Of a stretch of DNA of 64,000 bases, positions 1 through 10,798 are shown piece by piece. Under the pieces are notes generated by a model. That model saw only the letters and a program-made list of their open reading frames with translations, ran no database searches and was not told the origin of the DNA. The stretch is taken from contig CM033718.1 of NCBI GenBank assembly GCA_019671005.1, positions 35,852,508-35,916,507 of the forward strand. Reading direction: 5' to 3'. The position numbers and the translations under genes are program-made. The DNA is from Hibiscus mutabilis (taxonomy: Eukaryota > Streptophyta > Magnoliopsida > Malvales > Malvaceae). Every line of letters starts with the position of its first letter. Within the stretch, counting starts at the first letter, position 1.

Positions 1-515
1 TCACATATTCCATAGATAATTCCATCTAACATCATCAAAACAGTCCAATTCCACAAATATATTTGCCTAATCAATTGAACACAAGAAGAATCATACTTAC
101 TTTGCTTCTAGCTTTAATTTCAATGAAAAATTACTACACATGCAAGCTTAATTCCTTCTCCAATGGTGTTTTCCCTATCTTTCTTTCTCTCGGTTTTCTT
201 ACTCTCTTTTTTGGTAAACAAGGGATAATGGAGAAGATGACAACAACAAATCCATATTATTGGATTTGTGCATTGTCTAAAATGCCCCTTACTTAATCCT
301 AAATATTAACTTAATCAAGGGCATTAGGGGAAACAAGGAATTTAGCATGCATTCCCCTTCTTTCTCCTTTAATTCAAATTGATCCTTTATAATTTGATCA
401 CTTATTTCATACATTCTTTTAGTTAGGCTCTTAATTAATCAATTTAGCTTAATTCTAGATTCAATTAAGCTATCAATTTATACAATTTGGTTCCAATACT
501 TCTAAGTTGGGATTT
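1..515 (-). repeat. Element 1, 3' LTR remnant (cut by window edge)
   Basis: This stretch matches 8435-8950, the end of the LTR on the other side of Element 1, base for base apart from scattered differences and short indels, so the two are the paired LTRs of one minus-strand element. The rest of this LTR lies left of the window. The normal terminus (GGGTGTTACA) and the polypurine tract are missing: at about 515 the LTR runs directly into the integrase C-terminus. The 14-base string ATTTGGTTCCAATA occurs at about 485-498 and again at 512-525, spanning the join. The 77-residue open frame at 63-296 recurs in the other LTR and has no recognisable domain, so it is not called as a gene. Confidence 0.88.
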
Positions 516-2095
516 GGTTCCAATATCTTATGAGCATAGATACATGGAATACATTTTGGATTCTATCGAATTCTCTAGGAAGAGCTAATCGATAGGCCAC
601 TAGACCAATTCTTTCAATAACTTCAAATGGTCTGATGTATCGGGGACTGAGCTTCCCTTTTCTTCCAAATCTGAGCACTTTCTTCCAAGGTGAGACCTTT
701 AGAAACACTTTGTCTCCAATAGAATACTGGATATCTCTTCTTTTCAAATCAGCATACGCTTTATGTCTATCGAAAGCTACCTTTAATCGATCGTGAATGA
801 TCTTGATTTGTTCTTCGGTTTCCTGAAGCAATTGAGGTCCCAATACTTTGTTTTCTCCCAATTCAGACCAACATAAGGGAGTTCTACATCTTCTACCATA
901 TAGAGCTTCAAATGGTTCCATTTGAATAGAATATTGACAGCTATAGTTGTAGGCAAACTCTACAAGAGGTAGGGATTTCACCCAATTCTTCCCGAAGTCA
1001 ATAACACAAGCTCATAACATATCTTCTAACACTTGAATTGTTCTCTCAGATTGGCTATCCGATTGAGGATGAAAGGCCGTACTAAGATGTACTTTAGCTC
1101 TTGGAGCTTTCTGTAGAGAATTCCAAAACCGTGAAGCGAATCGAGGGTCACGATCGGAGATAATTGCTATAGGTACACCGTGTAACCGAATCACTTTACG
1201 AATGTACAGCTCGGCAAGGGTTTCCAAGCTCATGTTCATACGAACAGGGATGAAGTGAGTAGATTTAGTGAATCTATCAACAATCACCCATATAGAATCA
1301 TTCTTTCTTGGAGTAGAAGGAAGACCGGTGACAAAGTCCATAGTAATTCGATCCCACTTCCACTGGGGAAGTTCAATAGGTTGAAGCAATCCAGTAGGGA
1401 CTTGATGCTCGGTTGTGACTCTTTGACAGGTTAAGCACTTGGATACGAAGTTCGTGATTGCATATTTCATGCCTGGCCACCAGTATAGTGGCTTCAGGTC
1501 CTTATACATTTTAACCGATCCAGAGTAGATCGAGAAAGAACTTTGATGAGCTTCTTTTAACATTTATTGTCTTAATTCCTCATGCTTAGGAACAAAAACT
1601 CTATCTTTAAAATATAGGAGTCCATTTGACTTGAGGGAGAAGTCAGAGCTAGGCTGAGAAAGCAAGCTTAGATATGATCTTCTGAAGATCTGGATCAACT
1701 TGTTGAGGTTCTTTAATTCTCGAGATGAAATCGGTGAACTTGAAGTTCAGACAAAAATTTTTGGCCCTTGGATAGTCAGAAATGAGCATTGATAGCCGTA
1801 TTAGCTACGAAAGAATTAACAAAGTCATTAGAATGATTTTCAATAGATTTCTTATTGTGCAAGGCACTGTTCGAATTGTTACTTGCATAACAAGGCATTG
1901 TTTGAATTATTTCTTACAAGTTAAGAAATATTCAATTTCAATGGTTACAAGTATTTTAGGCACAATTCTTAATCGAATGGGTTACTTGTATTTCAAGGAA
2001 TGTTCAAATAGTAACTTGTAACTGAAGGAAACTCTAAATTCATTGTTTGCAAAACAAGAGAAGGCATAATTCAAATGAATTTAATTAGAATTATA
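516..2095 (-). pseudogene. Element 1 integrase (pol 3' part), broken
   Basis: Ty3/gypsy integrase inserts the cDNA copy into the host genome. On the minus strand the HHCC zinc domain begins near 1560 (AHQSSF, then KCLTCQ), followed by the DDE core: Asp in TMDFVTGLP, Asp in IISDRDPRF and Glu in QSDSQSER, all present. The GPY/F-like C-terminal part (about 502-750, VFHVSMLIRY) is cut short by the deletion that fuses it to the LTR, so the chromodomain-like tail is lost. The second zinc His is Tyr (SIYSGSVKM, where sister copies have SIHSG). A TAA stop just before 1563 and a frame break near 1000 split the frame. The stretch 1620-2095 is the decayed spacer between RNase H and integrase and shows no intact motif. 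Family assignment is secure; function is lost. Confidence 0.9.
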
Positions 2096-2570
2096 GATTT
2101 AGGAGTTACCCAAGTAAGGTCTGCGACTAAGGGTGTCAGCAACTACGTTTGCTTTCCTTGGATGGTAGTCGATAACCAAATCGTAATCTTTAAGTAATTT
2201 GAGCCATCCCCTTTGTCTTAGATTCAAGTCTTTCTGTGTTAGGAGGTATTTGAGACTTTTTTGATCGGTATATAGATTGCATTTCTCTTCGTATAGATAG
2301 TGTCTCCATATCTTGACAGCAAATATGATAGCTGCTAGTTCCAGATCGTGTGTTGGATAATTAGACTCGTGTGGTTTTAGTTGCCTTGAAGTGTAAGCAA
2401 TTACTTTACCATCTTGCACCAGGACACAACCGAGTCCTAGATGAGAAGCATCACTATAAATAGTGAATTCCTTGCCCGATTCTGGTTGGATGAGTACCGG
2501 GGCATGAGTCAGAGCTTGCTTAAGTTGATCGAAGCTTCGTTGTTGGCTCTTCGACAAAACGAAAGGCGTA
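2096..2570 (-). pseudogene. Element 1 RNase H domain
   Basis: This 152-residue open stretch is the RNase H of pol, which removes the RNA template during reverse transcription. All four catalytic acidic residues of the family can be read: Asp in YSDASHLG, Glu in HDLELAAI, Asp in YTDQKSLKYL and Asp in VVADTLSRR. It is the best-preserved domain of Element 1, although the pol frame around it is broken. It lies downstream of reverse transcriptase and upstream of integrase, the usual Ty3/gypsy order. Confidence 0.92.
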
Positions 2571-3340
2571 TCTTTGCGAGTAAGCTTAGTGAGACTTGCG
2601 ACAATAGATGAAAAGCCTTTAACAAATATTTTGTAATACCCGGCTAAACTGATAAAGCTTCAGACATCGCTTACATTCTTCGGATGTCTCCAATTTAGAA
2701 TAGACTGAACCTTGCTTGGATCGACTTTGATTCCTTCAGCCGAGATAACGTGGCCAAGGAAAGAAACTTCTGGTAACCATAATTCACATTTGGAGAACTT
2801 GGCATACAATTGATATTCTCAGAGTGTTTGCAAGACAATTCAGGGGTGTTCAACATGTTCCTCCTTATTCCGAGAGTACACCAGAATGTCGTCGATGAAG
2901 ACAACTACAAACTTATCGAGATAGGGCTTGAATACTCGATTCATGAGATCCATGAAAGTAGCCAGAGCATTCGTTAACCCGAATGTCATTACGAGGAATT
3001 CAAAGTGGCTATATCGAGTACGAAAGGTTGTCTTGGGTACGTCTTGTTCTTTCACTTTCATTTCATAGTACCCCAATCGAAGGTCGATCTTAAATAATAC
3101 GGTAGCATCCCTAAGTTGATCGAAAAGATCTTCAATTATAGGTAGCGGATACTGATTCTTGGTGGCAAGCTTGTTTAACTGACGATAATCAATACAAAGC
3201 CGCATAGTCCCGTCTTTCTTCTTTACAAACAAAATCGGTGCACCCCAAGGAGAAGTGCTAGGCCGTATGAAAGCTTTATCTTGCAACTCCTGGAGTTGCA
3301 AGATAATTCTTTTAACTCGACAGGTGCCATTCTGTAGGAT
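2571..3340 (-). pseudogene. Element 1 reverse transcriptase
   Basis: Reverse transcriptase makes cDNA from the element's RNA. On the minus strand the fingers and palm can be followed as WGAPILFVKKKDG, RLCIDYRQLNK, PLPIIEDLFDQL and the catalytic FIDDILVYSR (codons about 2888-2899), the form of the YxDD box usual in Ty3/gypsy. The 153-residue open piece ends about 2840 in a frameshift; the thumb/connection (2571-2840) is in other frames. Its upstream end overlaps the PR-RT linker in a different frame (frameshift near 3300, in a short direct repeat of TTGCAACTCCTGGAGTTGCAA, itself a palindrome). A dead copy with its active-site aspartates still present. Confidence 0.92.
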
Positions 3341-3885
3341 GTAATGGAAACCGGAGTTGTTCCAAGGTGAACTTCCATCCCGAACTCTACTTCTCTAGTC
3401 GGAGGGACACTAGGGAGTTCCTCAGGAAAAACATCAGTGAATTCAGAAACAACAGGCATGCTAGGCAAACCAAAGTCAATTTCATCTTGGAGAATCATCT
3501 TAGCAAAGATTGAAGTTGGTTTCTTGTCTATTATGAGAATGGATTCTTTCCCTAAACCCCGGAGATACACTCTCTGATTTTGGCAATCTACCTAGGCCTC
3601 GTGTTTACTTAACCAATCTATCCCCAATATCAAGTCAAATTCACAATATGGCAAGGCATAAAGATCAATGGGAAAAGGGTATGTTTCGAATGGTTAAGGG
3701 AGCTTTCTTGTGGCACAAGTTAATAGGTGTTTTCCCCCTAATGGATTTGAAACTACAAGATTTGATTCAATAATTTTGGGTTTCAATTTTAACTTGTTAA
3801 TCAAGGCAGAACAAACAAATGAAAGGGTAGACCCCGAATCAATTAAAGCATAAGCAGGACTGGAATTTAACTCAATGATACCCGT
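3341..3885 (-). pseudogene. Element 1 aspartic protease and PR-RT linker
   Basis: The retroviral-type aspartic protease cleaves the Gag-Pol polyprotein. Its active-site motif reads ALIDSGSTLSF on the minus strand near 3815-3850, with DSG intact. Downstream a 115-residue open piece (3223-3570) carries the linker to RT, with the family-typical FTDVFPEELPSVPPTREVEF and the start of RT (YRMAPVELKEL). Stops lie between the protease and the linker, for example the TAG in the stretch that should read WLDCQNQR near 3590, so no complete protein can be made. Confidence 0.82.
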
Positions 3886-4987
3886 GACCTAATATAATGA
3901 CCAAAGGCTCCACATGAAAAACATAAATTCTATTGAGCTTTGCACTGTCCAGTATGATGTTTCTGACAGAACTTACAAAGAGGGTATTGAGTAGCTTTAG
4001 CCTGATTCCTGTGCTATCAACAGAAACAATAGGGGCTGAAGTCTTTATAACCGTTTGAGGTTTCAAAATATAACTACTCTTCTAATTAGGGGTATAGTTC
4101 GAAGAGTGTCTCTTGGAATGTTTGGACTTCTTTGATTGCCAGTGTGCCTTATCATCATTCCTGGGTCGTTTGTCTTTCCAAGAGTGTCAACTCTTGCGTC
4201 TTTCGAAGGCTTTCATATTCGCCTCCATAGCAATGGCCCAATTTACCAAATTTCTAAAGTCGATAATACCTAGAGTAGTGAATATCAGGCTTAATTCATC
4301 ATTTAACCCATCGATGAACATACAACACTTGTCAGCCTCGGTTTTGATATCTTTGGACCCACACTTGCAATACTTGCAAAAGTCGCTCACATGTTTCTTG
4401 ATAGGTCAGCCAGCTTGTCTGAGATACAGGAATCGTTTTCAGCACTCGGTCATATATTGTTCGCTAATATACTTCTTCATGAACTCATCAATGAAGAACT
4501 TCCAAGTAATAGACTCTGCAGGAGCAGTCAGAGTAGTGGTTTCCCACCAGCTTAGTGCTTCGTATGCCAACAGAGCGATGGCACACTAGAGTTTATGTTC
4601 ATCGGGACATGGCAATTATATTGTCAGAATGTGAGTAGTGGCTTCAATCCAATACTTGGCTACTTCCGGATTAGCCTCATCGGTGCCAATGAAGGTATAT
4701 GTCTGATGTTGAGCCAGCTTGTCAATAGGGGCTCAGTTTGGCACAGTAACAGTGGGAGCAATATGTTATCTTGTTTAAGAGCAGTACGAGATGATTGAAC
4801 ATCTCTTTCATAATTGTAAGACATTCTTGCTGCATAGGATTGATAGTTGGAGCTTCCTGTTGAGCAGTAGTTTGAGCTCGATGTTGAGCTTGCAGTTGAG
4901 GAGGATTCTGTTCCATCCTCACACTATGTCCTTATTCGAGGAGCCTACGGGACTTTCATTATCCCGACCCAATCTTGTTTTTGACAT
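3886..4987 (-). pseudogene. Element 1 gag, broken
   Basis: Gag forms the virus-like particle that packages the element RNA. The start ATG is at 4987-4985 (MSKTRLGRDNESP), as in the sister copies at 28583 and 56451. The frame then breaks: 4722-4922, 4187-4390 and 3872-4066 carry successive pieces in different frames. The capsid part is recognisable by SDFCKYCKCGSKDIKTEADK and FIDGLNDELSLIF (about 4290-4390), and the nucleocapsid by HHTGQCK and CFSCGAFG (about 3900-3960), a zinc-knuckle pair. Several frameshifts and stops. Apparent plus-strand open frames here (4113-4589, 4595-4798) are shadows. Confidence 0.86.
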
Positions 4988-5121
4988 TCTAGCTTAATCA
5001 GAACAAATAGAGTCTTAGTAATCACATTTACACATTTATGCAACATCACAAGCTTATTTCAAATCTCATAGGTGGCACATTATCCTATATGATGCAAGTG
5101 AGCTTATGGAATCAACCAAAA

Positions 5122-5138
5122 AGCTCTGATTACCAATA
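5122..5138 (-). other. Primer-binding site, Element 1
   Basis: Read on the minus strand this is TTGGTAATCAGAGCT, two bases inside the 5' LTR. It matches the TGGTATCAGAGC primer-binding site for initiator-Met tRNA of plant LTR elements, with one extra A. It fixes the orientation of Element 1 and the inner edge of its 5' LTR. Confidence 0.85.
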
Positions 5139-6154
5139 AATGTAACACCCCTTCCCTGGTTAGCTGTAACCCAGTTTGGGAGCGTTACCAAAGCGAAAGC
5201 AAAGCGATAGATAGGTTACTTGTCGAACAAGTAACCTCGAAACTACTTGACTTGATGCGCTAGTCACCAAAACCAAATAATACAATTTAGGCAAACCAAC
5301 ATACATAGTATACTAATTTAGGTATCATTTTGTTTCATTTCATACTTATAACCTAAGTTACTATTATCATACTACCATTATATTCAATTTACATACATCA
5401 TTCAAGCAACAACACAAGTGTGGCATACTTCACTTTAAGTTACTATCAAACATGTTTCAACTTTCATCCTTATTACAAATTTCATGTACCTTATTCAATT
5501 TTTACTAGGTGTTCACTAAACATACTTTAACTAGCTTACTTGTATCTCAAGAAATTACTTTTCAACCAAATAACAAGTTCATTACAAAGCATCCAACTTA
5601 CATCTTATCACGTGTTCAACCACATATTCGAACAATAAGGTGCTTCCTAACCACATTTCATTTGTTTCTTTACAACCAAGACATCTTATTTCATAGCATA
5701 TTTGGTTTGTATATTGTAATTGCATGCTTAAACATACCTTAGCTCCAATTGCCACATAGCCGAATCATGTCAATAGACATAGGAACAAATGCATGATCAT
5801 ACAACATTAATCTAACATTCAAATTAGACAAGATTCAACAAAAATTGGATTTCCATCACAAAATGCACAGCATCTACTTTATATATACATATTATCATGG
5901 TTCATACACAAAGATTAATTCATCCAAATAGGTTACATAATAGGCCCATCAAAACATTATACAAACTAGTCTTAAACTAATATTCAAATGCATGATCAAG
6001 GGTACGTGTTACAAGTTCTAGTGCCACCAAACTAAGAGTATACAAAGAGTATGAAATCATACTTTCAAGCTTGCCTCAAGTGTTGCTTCAAACCCAAGAT
6101 ATCCTCTTGAAGTAATCTTTAATCTGTTATGGGAAGAATGAAGAGTAGAGTGGT

Positions 6155-6173
6155 AAGTACAAGTTATGTACTT
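6155..6173. promoter_or_regulatory. Conserved LTR stem-loop (7-bp stem)
   Basis: AAGTACA, a 5-base loop AGTTA, then TGTACTT. The same perfect stem with different loops recurs at the equivalent place in seven other LTRs in the window. Role unknown; it sits beside a pyrimidine-rich tract (on the minus strand) that ends in an AG. Confidence 0.6.
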
Positions 6174-6600
6174 AGTGAGGTAACACTAGATCTAGTCAAT
6201 TTCAAAACATACATATCCAAGATTACATGTAATTCAAGGAATCAAGACTATCAATACAAGTCACTTGCTATTTGAATTGCATAGGGTAACTTAGGCAATC
6301 TTTACATATCATACAATCAACATAACAACATCCATCATGATACTCATAGGCTATTCGAACAACATGCTTAGAGAACAAGCAACCAATCACTCAAATTATC
6401 AAGTAGGCATTCATACATAAAGCCATCATCCATACATTTCTTTCATGACAAGTAACAAGTTTTGCAACCATTCATGTGTCATCTTTCAAAGCAAGAAAGT
6501 TCATACAAGTTTCTTACAATGCAAGCAATGTTCATTTGAATTATTAAGACGTCTTACAACATCCTTGGTAAGTAGCTTACTAATAATCAAATCTTAACAA

Positions 6601-6726
6601 TATGCACCGAAGTGCCAATATGCATTGTAGTGCCAATATGCACCGAAGTGCCAATATGCACCGTAATGCCAATATGCACCGTCGTGCCAATATGTATTGT
6701 CGTACCAATATGCACCGTAGTGCCAA
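6601..6726 (-). repeat. 18-bp tandem array, 7 units, each a small hairpin
   Basis: Seven units of exactly 18 bp (TATGCACCGAAGTGCCAA type). Most units contain GCAC-4 nt-GTGC. In the sixth unit (6691-6708) the second stem pair changes from C-G to T-A on both sides (GTAT...GTAC), a compensating change. Units 2 and 6 have a T-G pair, and unit 4 has a C-A mismatch, at the stem base next to the loop. Translating it on the minus strand gives a periodic AYWHYG-type peptide (6594-6779) that is an artefact of the repeat. It sits just before the conserved GAGCTC...TCTAAGGCATG block. Confidence 0.9.
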
Positions 6727-7762
6727 TATGAGCTCAAAATTCTAAGGCATGACCTCCTATCTATCAAACTAGCTACCAAGGTTGTTGATTATCCATTTCA
6801 TTTAAGCTTTGTACAATTCTTTATTCAATTCAACAATATGACATTCAATGGCCAAGCCCTTAGGCTTATGGAGTCTTAACTCCCAATACAGAACTATCCA
6901 TGCCATTCGATTCAATCAGCCATGTTTAACATTCACAAACACATGCATATGTATGTAATGTGCTTACCTTATTCTCCAAGCAAGCATGCCATTTCATACC
7001 TTAGGCATAAGTAATGCAACACGACATACATTTCATTACATTTGCTTAACACCCAAGTAAACACAAAGATCATGGCATCAATCAAGTTGTTATACATTTC
7101 ATTCATCCCTTAATTAGCCAAATATACTTTAAGTCATGTTACATGGCATTGACATTTCATTTAGGCAATAACAAGGTTGGTTAAGACCTAAGTCCCAACC
7201 CTAAGGATAGTTACACTCACAATACTCCTAGCAATTCAATTATCTTGGATCCAAGTCCCTTTGCCTCTAGCTTTGGGATGTCCACTCCTATCCTCTTCTT
7301 CCTCAACTTGTTGTCCTTGGTCTAGCAAGCATAACACATACACATTTCATCAAAAACAAGCACAATATATCATACAATCATAGTAGCAATGTTATTACAT
7401 TTTACCTAACATTTAGCAACTATTTCTATGCTTCCTTTTAAGCATTTCTTACCAATTTATCTCCACATTGTTATTACTTCATTTTAATACATATTGGACA
7501 GATTACAATGTCCCAAAACTATTTTGGAAACAGGTTGCATTTAGGTGCAAAAACAGTCCCAAACTGCCCAGGACACTGCTGCCTGGCAGTTTGCACACTG
7601 TCCCTTTAAATGGTTATATCTTTTAATCCGTACGTCGGAATTTCAATTGATATATACCATTGGAAAGATAACAAAATTTCCTATAAGAATATGTAAGACT
7701 TGCATTTTAGTTCTTATCCAATTAATACAGTTTATTGTTCAAAGACAGGGCATTTACACTGC

Positions 7763-7784
7763 CTGGACAGTTTGCACTGTCCAG
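7763..7784. promoter_or_regulatory. LTR palindrome B
   Basis: CTGGACAGT, loop TTGC, ACTGTCCAG: a perfect 9-bp inverted repeat inside a block (about 7540-7960) that is shared by the otherwise diverged LTRs. The same palindrome, read on the other strand, is at 37466-37487. Function unknown. Confidence 0.55.
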
Positions 7785-8960
7785 CAATTCCTATTTACAG
7801 TTTCCAGCATAGGACCCAGTTTTCAGTTATGGTTTCAACTAATGAAAATAGACATTCTAAGTATCATATCACTAAAATTTCAGCCCTGAATTTGATCTAT
7901 GCAATTTTTAGTGAATTTTCAAAGTGACTGCCCAAAACAGGGTAATTCTGGGCAGATTGCATCTAAACACATTTTTAATGCCTTAAATTCATTTTAACCA
8001 ATGTTTTAGCCCTATAATTCATTTCATATGACATCCTAAACATGTTGAGTCCATGTTAATTCATTATACAAAGCTTCCAAAACAGAGTAGGTTGGTTATA
8101 ATGCCTAATCTTGCATGTTTACTCAATTTCAATTCCACAAAACAGTTTCTAGATTACATGTCTATGTTCATGCTTTTATCTTCCATTTCCAGCATTGTTT
8201 GCTAACAATTCAATTTGTTTAACACCTTCTTTACAATACCTAATCATTCTCATCTTCAATTCATTAATTCCATAGCTCAATTTTAAGTTCTATTCATTCA
8301 ATTCTCACTTCAACATCACAATTAAATTTTCCAGCAACCTAGCTTATACACTAGCATAAACACATAATTTCCAGCATTGTACCTAGTGTTCATTCTTCAA
8401 ATTTGTATAATTCTACAACCATATAATCATCTAATCACATATTCCATAGATAAATCTATCTAACGTCATCAAAACAGTCCAATTCCACAAATATATTTGC
8501 CTAATCAATTGAACACAAGAAGAATCATACTTACTTTGCTTCTAGCTTTAATTTATATGAAAAATTACTACACATGCAAGCTTAATTCCTTCTCCAATGG
8601 TGTTTTCCCTAGCTTTCTTTCTCTCACTTTTCTTTCTCTCTTTTTCGGCAAACAAGGGATAATGGAGAATATGACAACAACAAATCCATATTATTGGATT
8701 TGTGCATTGTCTAAAATGCCCCTTACTTAATCCTTAATATTAACTTAATCAAGGGCATTAGGGGAAACATGGAATTTAGCATGCATTCCCCTTCTTTCTC
8801 CTTTAATTCAAATTGATCCTTTATAATTTGATCACTTATTTCATACATTCTTTCAATTAGGCCCTTAACTAATCAATTTAGCTTAATTCTAGATTCAATT
8901 AAGCTATCAATTTATACAATTTGGTTCCAATACTTCTAAGCTAGGATTTAGGGTGTTACA

Positions 8961-9409
8961 AGTTCAGTCTACTATTGTTTCTAGAATCAAGACATTGCAA
9001 GATCAAGACTCCAAACTCCAATCCATTGTTTCTAAGCTTCAAGATAATCCAGACTTCATAATCAATTTCGAAGGACTTTTATGCTTTCGTGATCGGGTTT
9101 GTATACAATGATGAATCACTTCGTAATGATATACTTAAGGAAGTCCATTCATGTTTGTTCTCTATTCATTCGAGGTCTGTGGAGATGTATAAAGACTTCC
9201 ATGAACTATATTTGTGGCAAGGCATGAAGCAAGCGATAATTGACTTCGTGTCTAAGTGCCTCACTTGTCAACGTGTTAAAGCTGAACATCATGTCCCTAC
9301 CGGATTATTGCAAGCCATCGATCTACCACAATTGAAGTGGGAGAATATTACTATGGACTTTGTTAGTGGTCTACCCTTGACTCCTGCTAAACACGATGCT
9401 TGGCTATGA
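8961..9409 (+). pseudogene. Integrase N-terminal fragment, target of Element 1
   Basis: A plus-strand piece of another Ty3/gypsy pol. It begins in the RNase H-IN spacer (SLVQSRLQTPIH-like region is not clear) and reads through the HHCC zinc domain (VHSCLFSIHSRS ... KCLTCQRVKAEH) into the first catalytic Asp of integrase (TMDFVSGLPLTPAKHDA). The left end is cut by the Element 1 LTR at 8960; the right end breaks off after the codon for HDA near 9402. Only about 106 residues are open. The upstream part of this element must lie left of the window, beyond Element 1. Confidence 0.85.
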
Positions 9410-10798
9410 TGCCATTCGGTCAATTGAAATAAGAATTGTGATTCACATGAGGTGAATATATTTACTCATTATAGAGGGGGTGATGAGATTGTAAAATGAT
9501 AAAATGTTATGGAGCTATGCTCACTATGATCTAATAAAAGCTGATATATGTTAAAGCCTTGGTCTCGAGTCAGTCTTAGGTATAGTTGGCATGCCATAGA
9601 GTCCATAGAGCTCAGTGTTGGGGTGGGCTACGGTCCAGGACAAGGTTCCTTAATTGGTGATAGTAGGAGGGATGTTTTGTGGTCACTTGGCGACAGTATG
9701 AGGGATTGGCTGGTACTACGAGTACCATTTTATGGGCAAGAGTTGGTTGGGGATTCGTGTACTTAGGCTGAAGTCCGATTCTCAAGGCTATGCTAAAAGC
9801 AATTTATAAGATTTTCAGGTTAAATAAAAAGGTTATCTTAAAAACTTATGTATCTAGTAACTTGTGATATGATATGTTAAGTTTAGGATATGCTTTGTTC
9901 ATGATATGCTATGATTAAGTTGTACTTATTATATTGTGTGACAAGTAAAAACGAATCCATTGATAATCAAGTGCCTTTATAAGAATTGAAAAGTTATGTT
10001 AATAAGCTTACTTACCAATGGTTACATTAAATAAATGACGGTATATGCCTATGTTTATCTTGAATTCCCATGAAAATATACCTTTCTTTATCGAATGCTT
10101 ATACATGTATATATATATACATGTGTATAATGTCTTTGTGACAATAATTTATGGCTATGAAATGTATTCCCTAATGCCTTGCATATTAAGTAACCTAATG
10201 ATTAATGAATGCTTCTTGAATAAAGGTAAAGACTTTGGTAAGAATGTTATGAGTAAATGATGCTGGATCGATTGGAATACTTTTATGTGCATGTGGTTTG
10301 AATAATCATGAATTAGAAGGGATAAGTTGTTCAAATGGTACACTTCATTTGTTAATATTTCGATTAAGTTAGAATGTTATGTTAATGTAAAGTTCGATAT
10401 CTTTTGAAACAAGTAACTCATGCCTACAATATGATATGCTTGTTATCTTCTATGACAAGTAACTTATGTTTATGTTTGATATATTATGTGATAATTAGTT
10501 CACGTCTATGATATATTTTGTCGAATGGAATTTATGATAGTAAAATTATGTTGAAAATATGTTATGCTTGATAACTTACATGATAAGTAGCACCTATTTA
10601 TATGTGTATATGAAATGCAACATTTAAAAGACAATTGAACTTGTTTTTTGCTAGAATTTGAGTCATAGTGGACTAACTTATACATGAGAATCGTGTATAT
10701 ACAAAATAGAAACTGTTTTTTTTTAAATATAAATGTATATACATGTTTTGAGGATTATTTTGAATGTATACGAGTATTTAATAGACTGTTTTGAACTA
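9410..10798 (+). repeat. LTR fragment, related to Element 8 LTR
   Basis: Diverged but clearly similar to 54640-55560, the middle of the Element 8 LTR: both have GGTATAGTTGGCATGCCATAGAGTCC, a run of GGTGACAGTA-like repeats and TTGGTTGGGGATTCGT. It contains the hairpin GGTAC-TACGA-GTACC near 9714-9729 and a TA-rich palindrome near 10103-10126. It lacks both LTR ends: the left side joins a truncated integrase and the right side is cut by the LTR that begins at 10799. No coding content is seen; open frames at 9548, 10045 and 10733 are chance. Confidence 0.75.

Larger units (their letters stand above)
5141..8960 (-). repeat. Element 1, 5' LTR (3820 bp)
   Basis: Complete LTR, bounded on the plus strand by TGTAACACCCC and GGGTGTTACA, perfect inverted ends. 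The PBS is next to its left edge, and the flank after 8960 is AGTTC, which should recur as the target duplication left of the window. It carries the shared LTR modules described separately: a stem-loop at 6155-6173, an 18-bp tandem array at 6601-6726 and a palindrome block at about 7540-7960. No coding content: open frames at 5509-5742, 7545-7927 and 8497-8730 have no known domain and the last recurs in the other LTR. Confidence 0.95.

Noticed and set aside
63..296. 77-residue frame conserved at 8497-8730, which might look like a conserved small gene
   Set aside because: Both copies lie in the paired LTRs of Element 1, so the conservation is due to LTR duplication.
4113..4589. 158-residue plus-strand frame
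   Set aside because: Antisense shadow of the Element 1 gag; the minus strand carries capsid and nucleocapsid motifs here.
5121..5140. tRNA-like sequence TGGTATCAGAGC near LTRs
   Set aside because: These are 12-18-bp primer-binding sites complementary to a tRNA end; no cloverleaf surrounds them.
6594..6779. Open frame with periodic Tyr-Trp-His peptide, resembling a repeat protein
   Set aside because: It is a translation of the 18-bp tandem array inside an LTR; the period and composition come from the repeat and there is no start context or domain.
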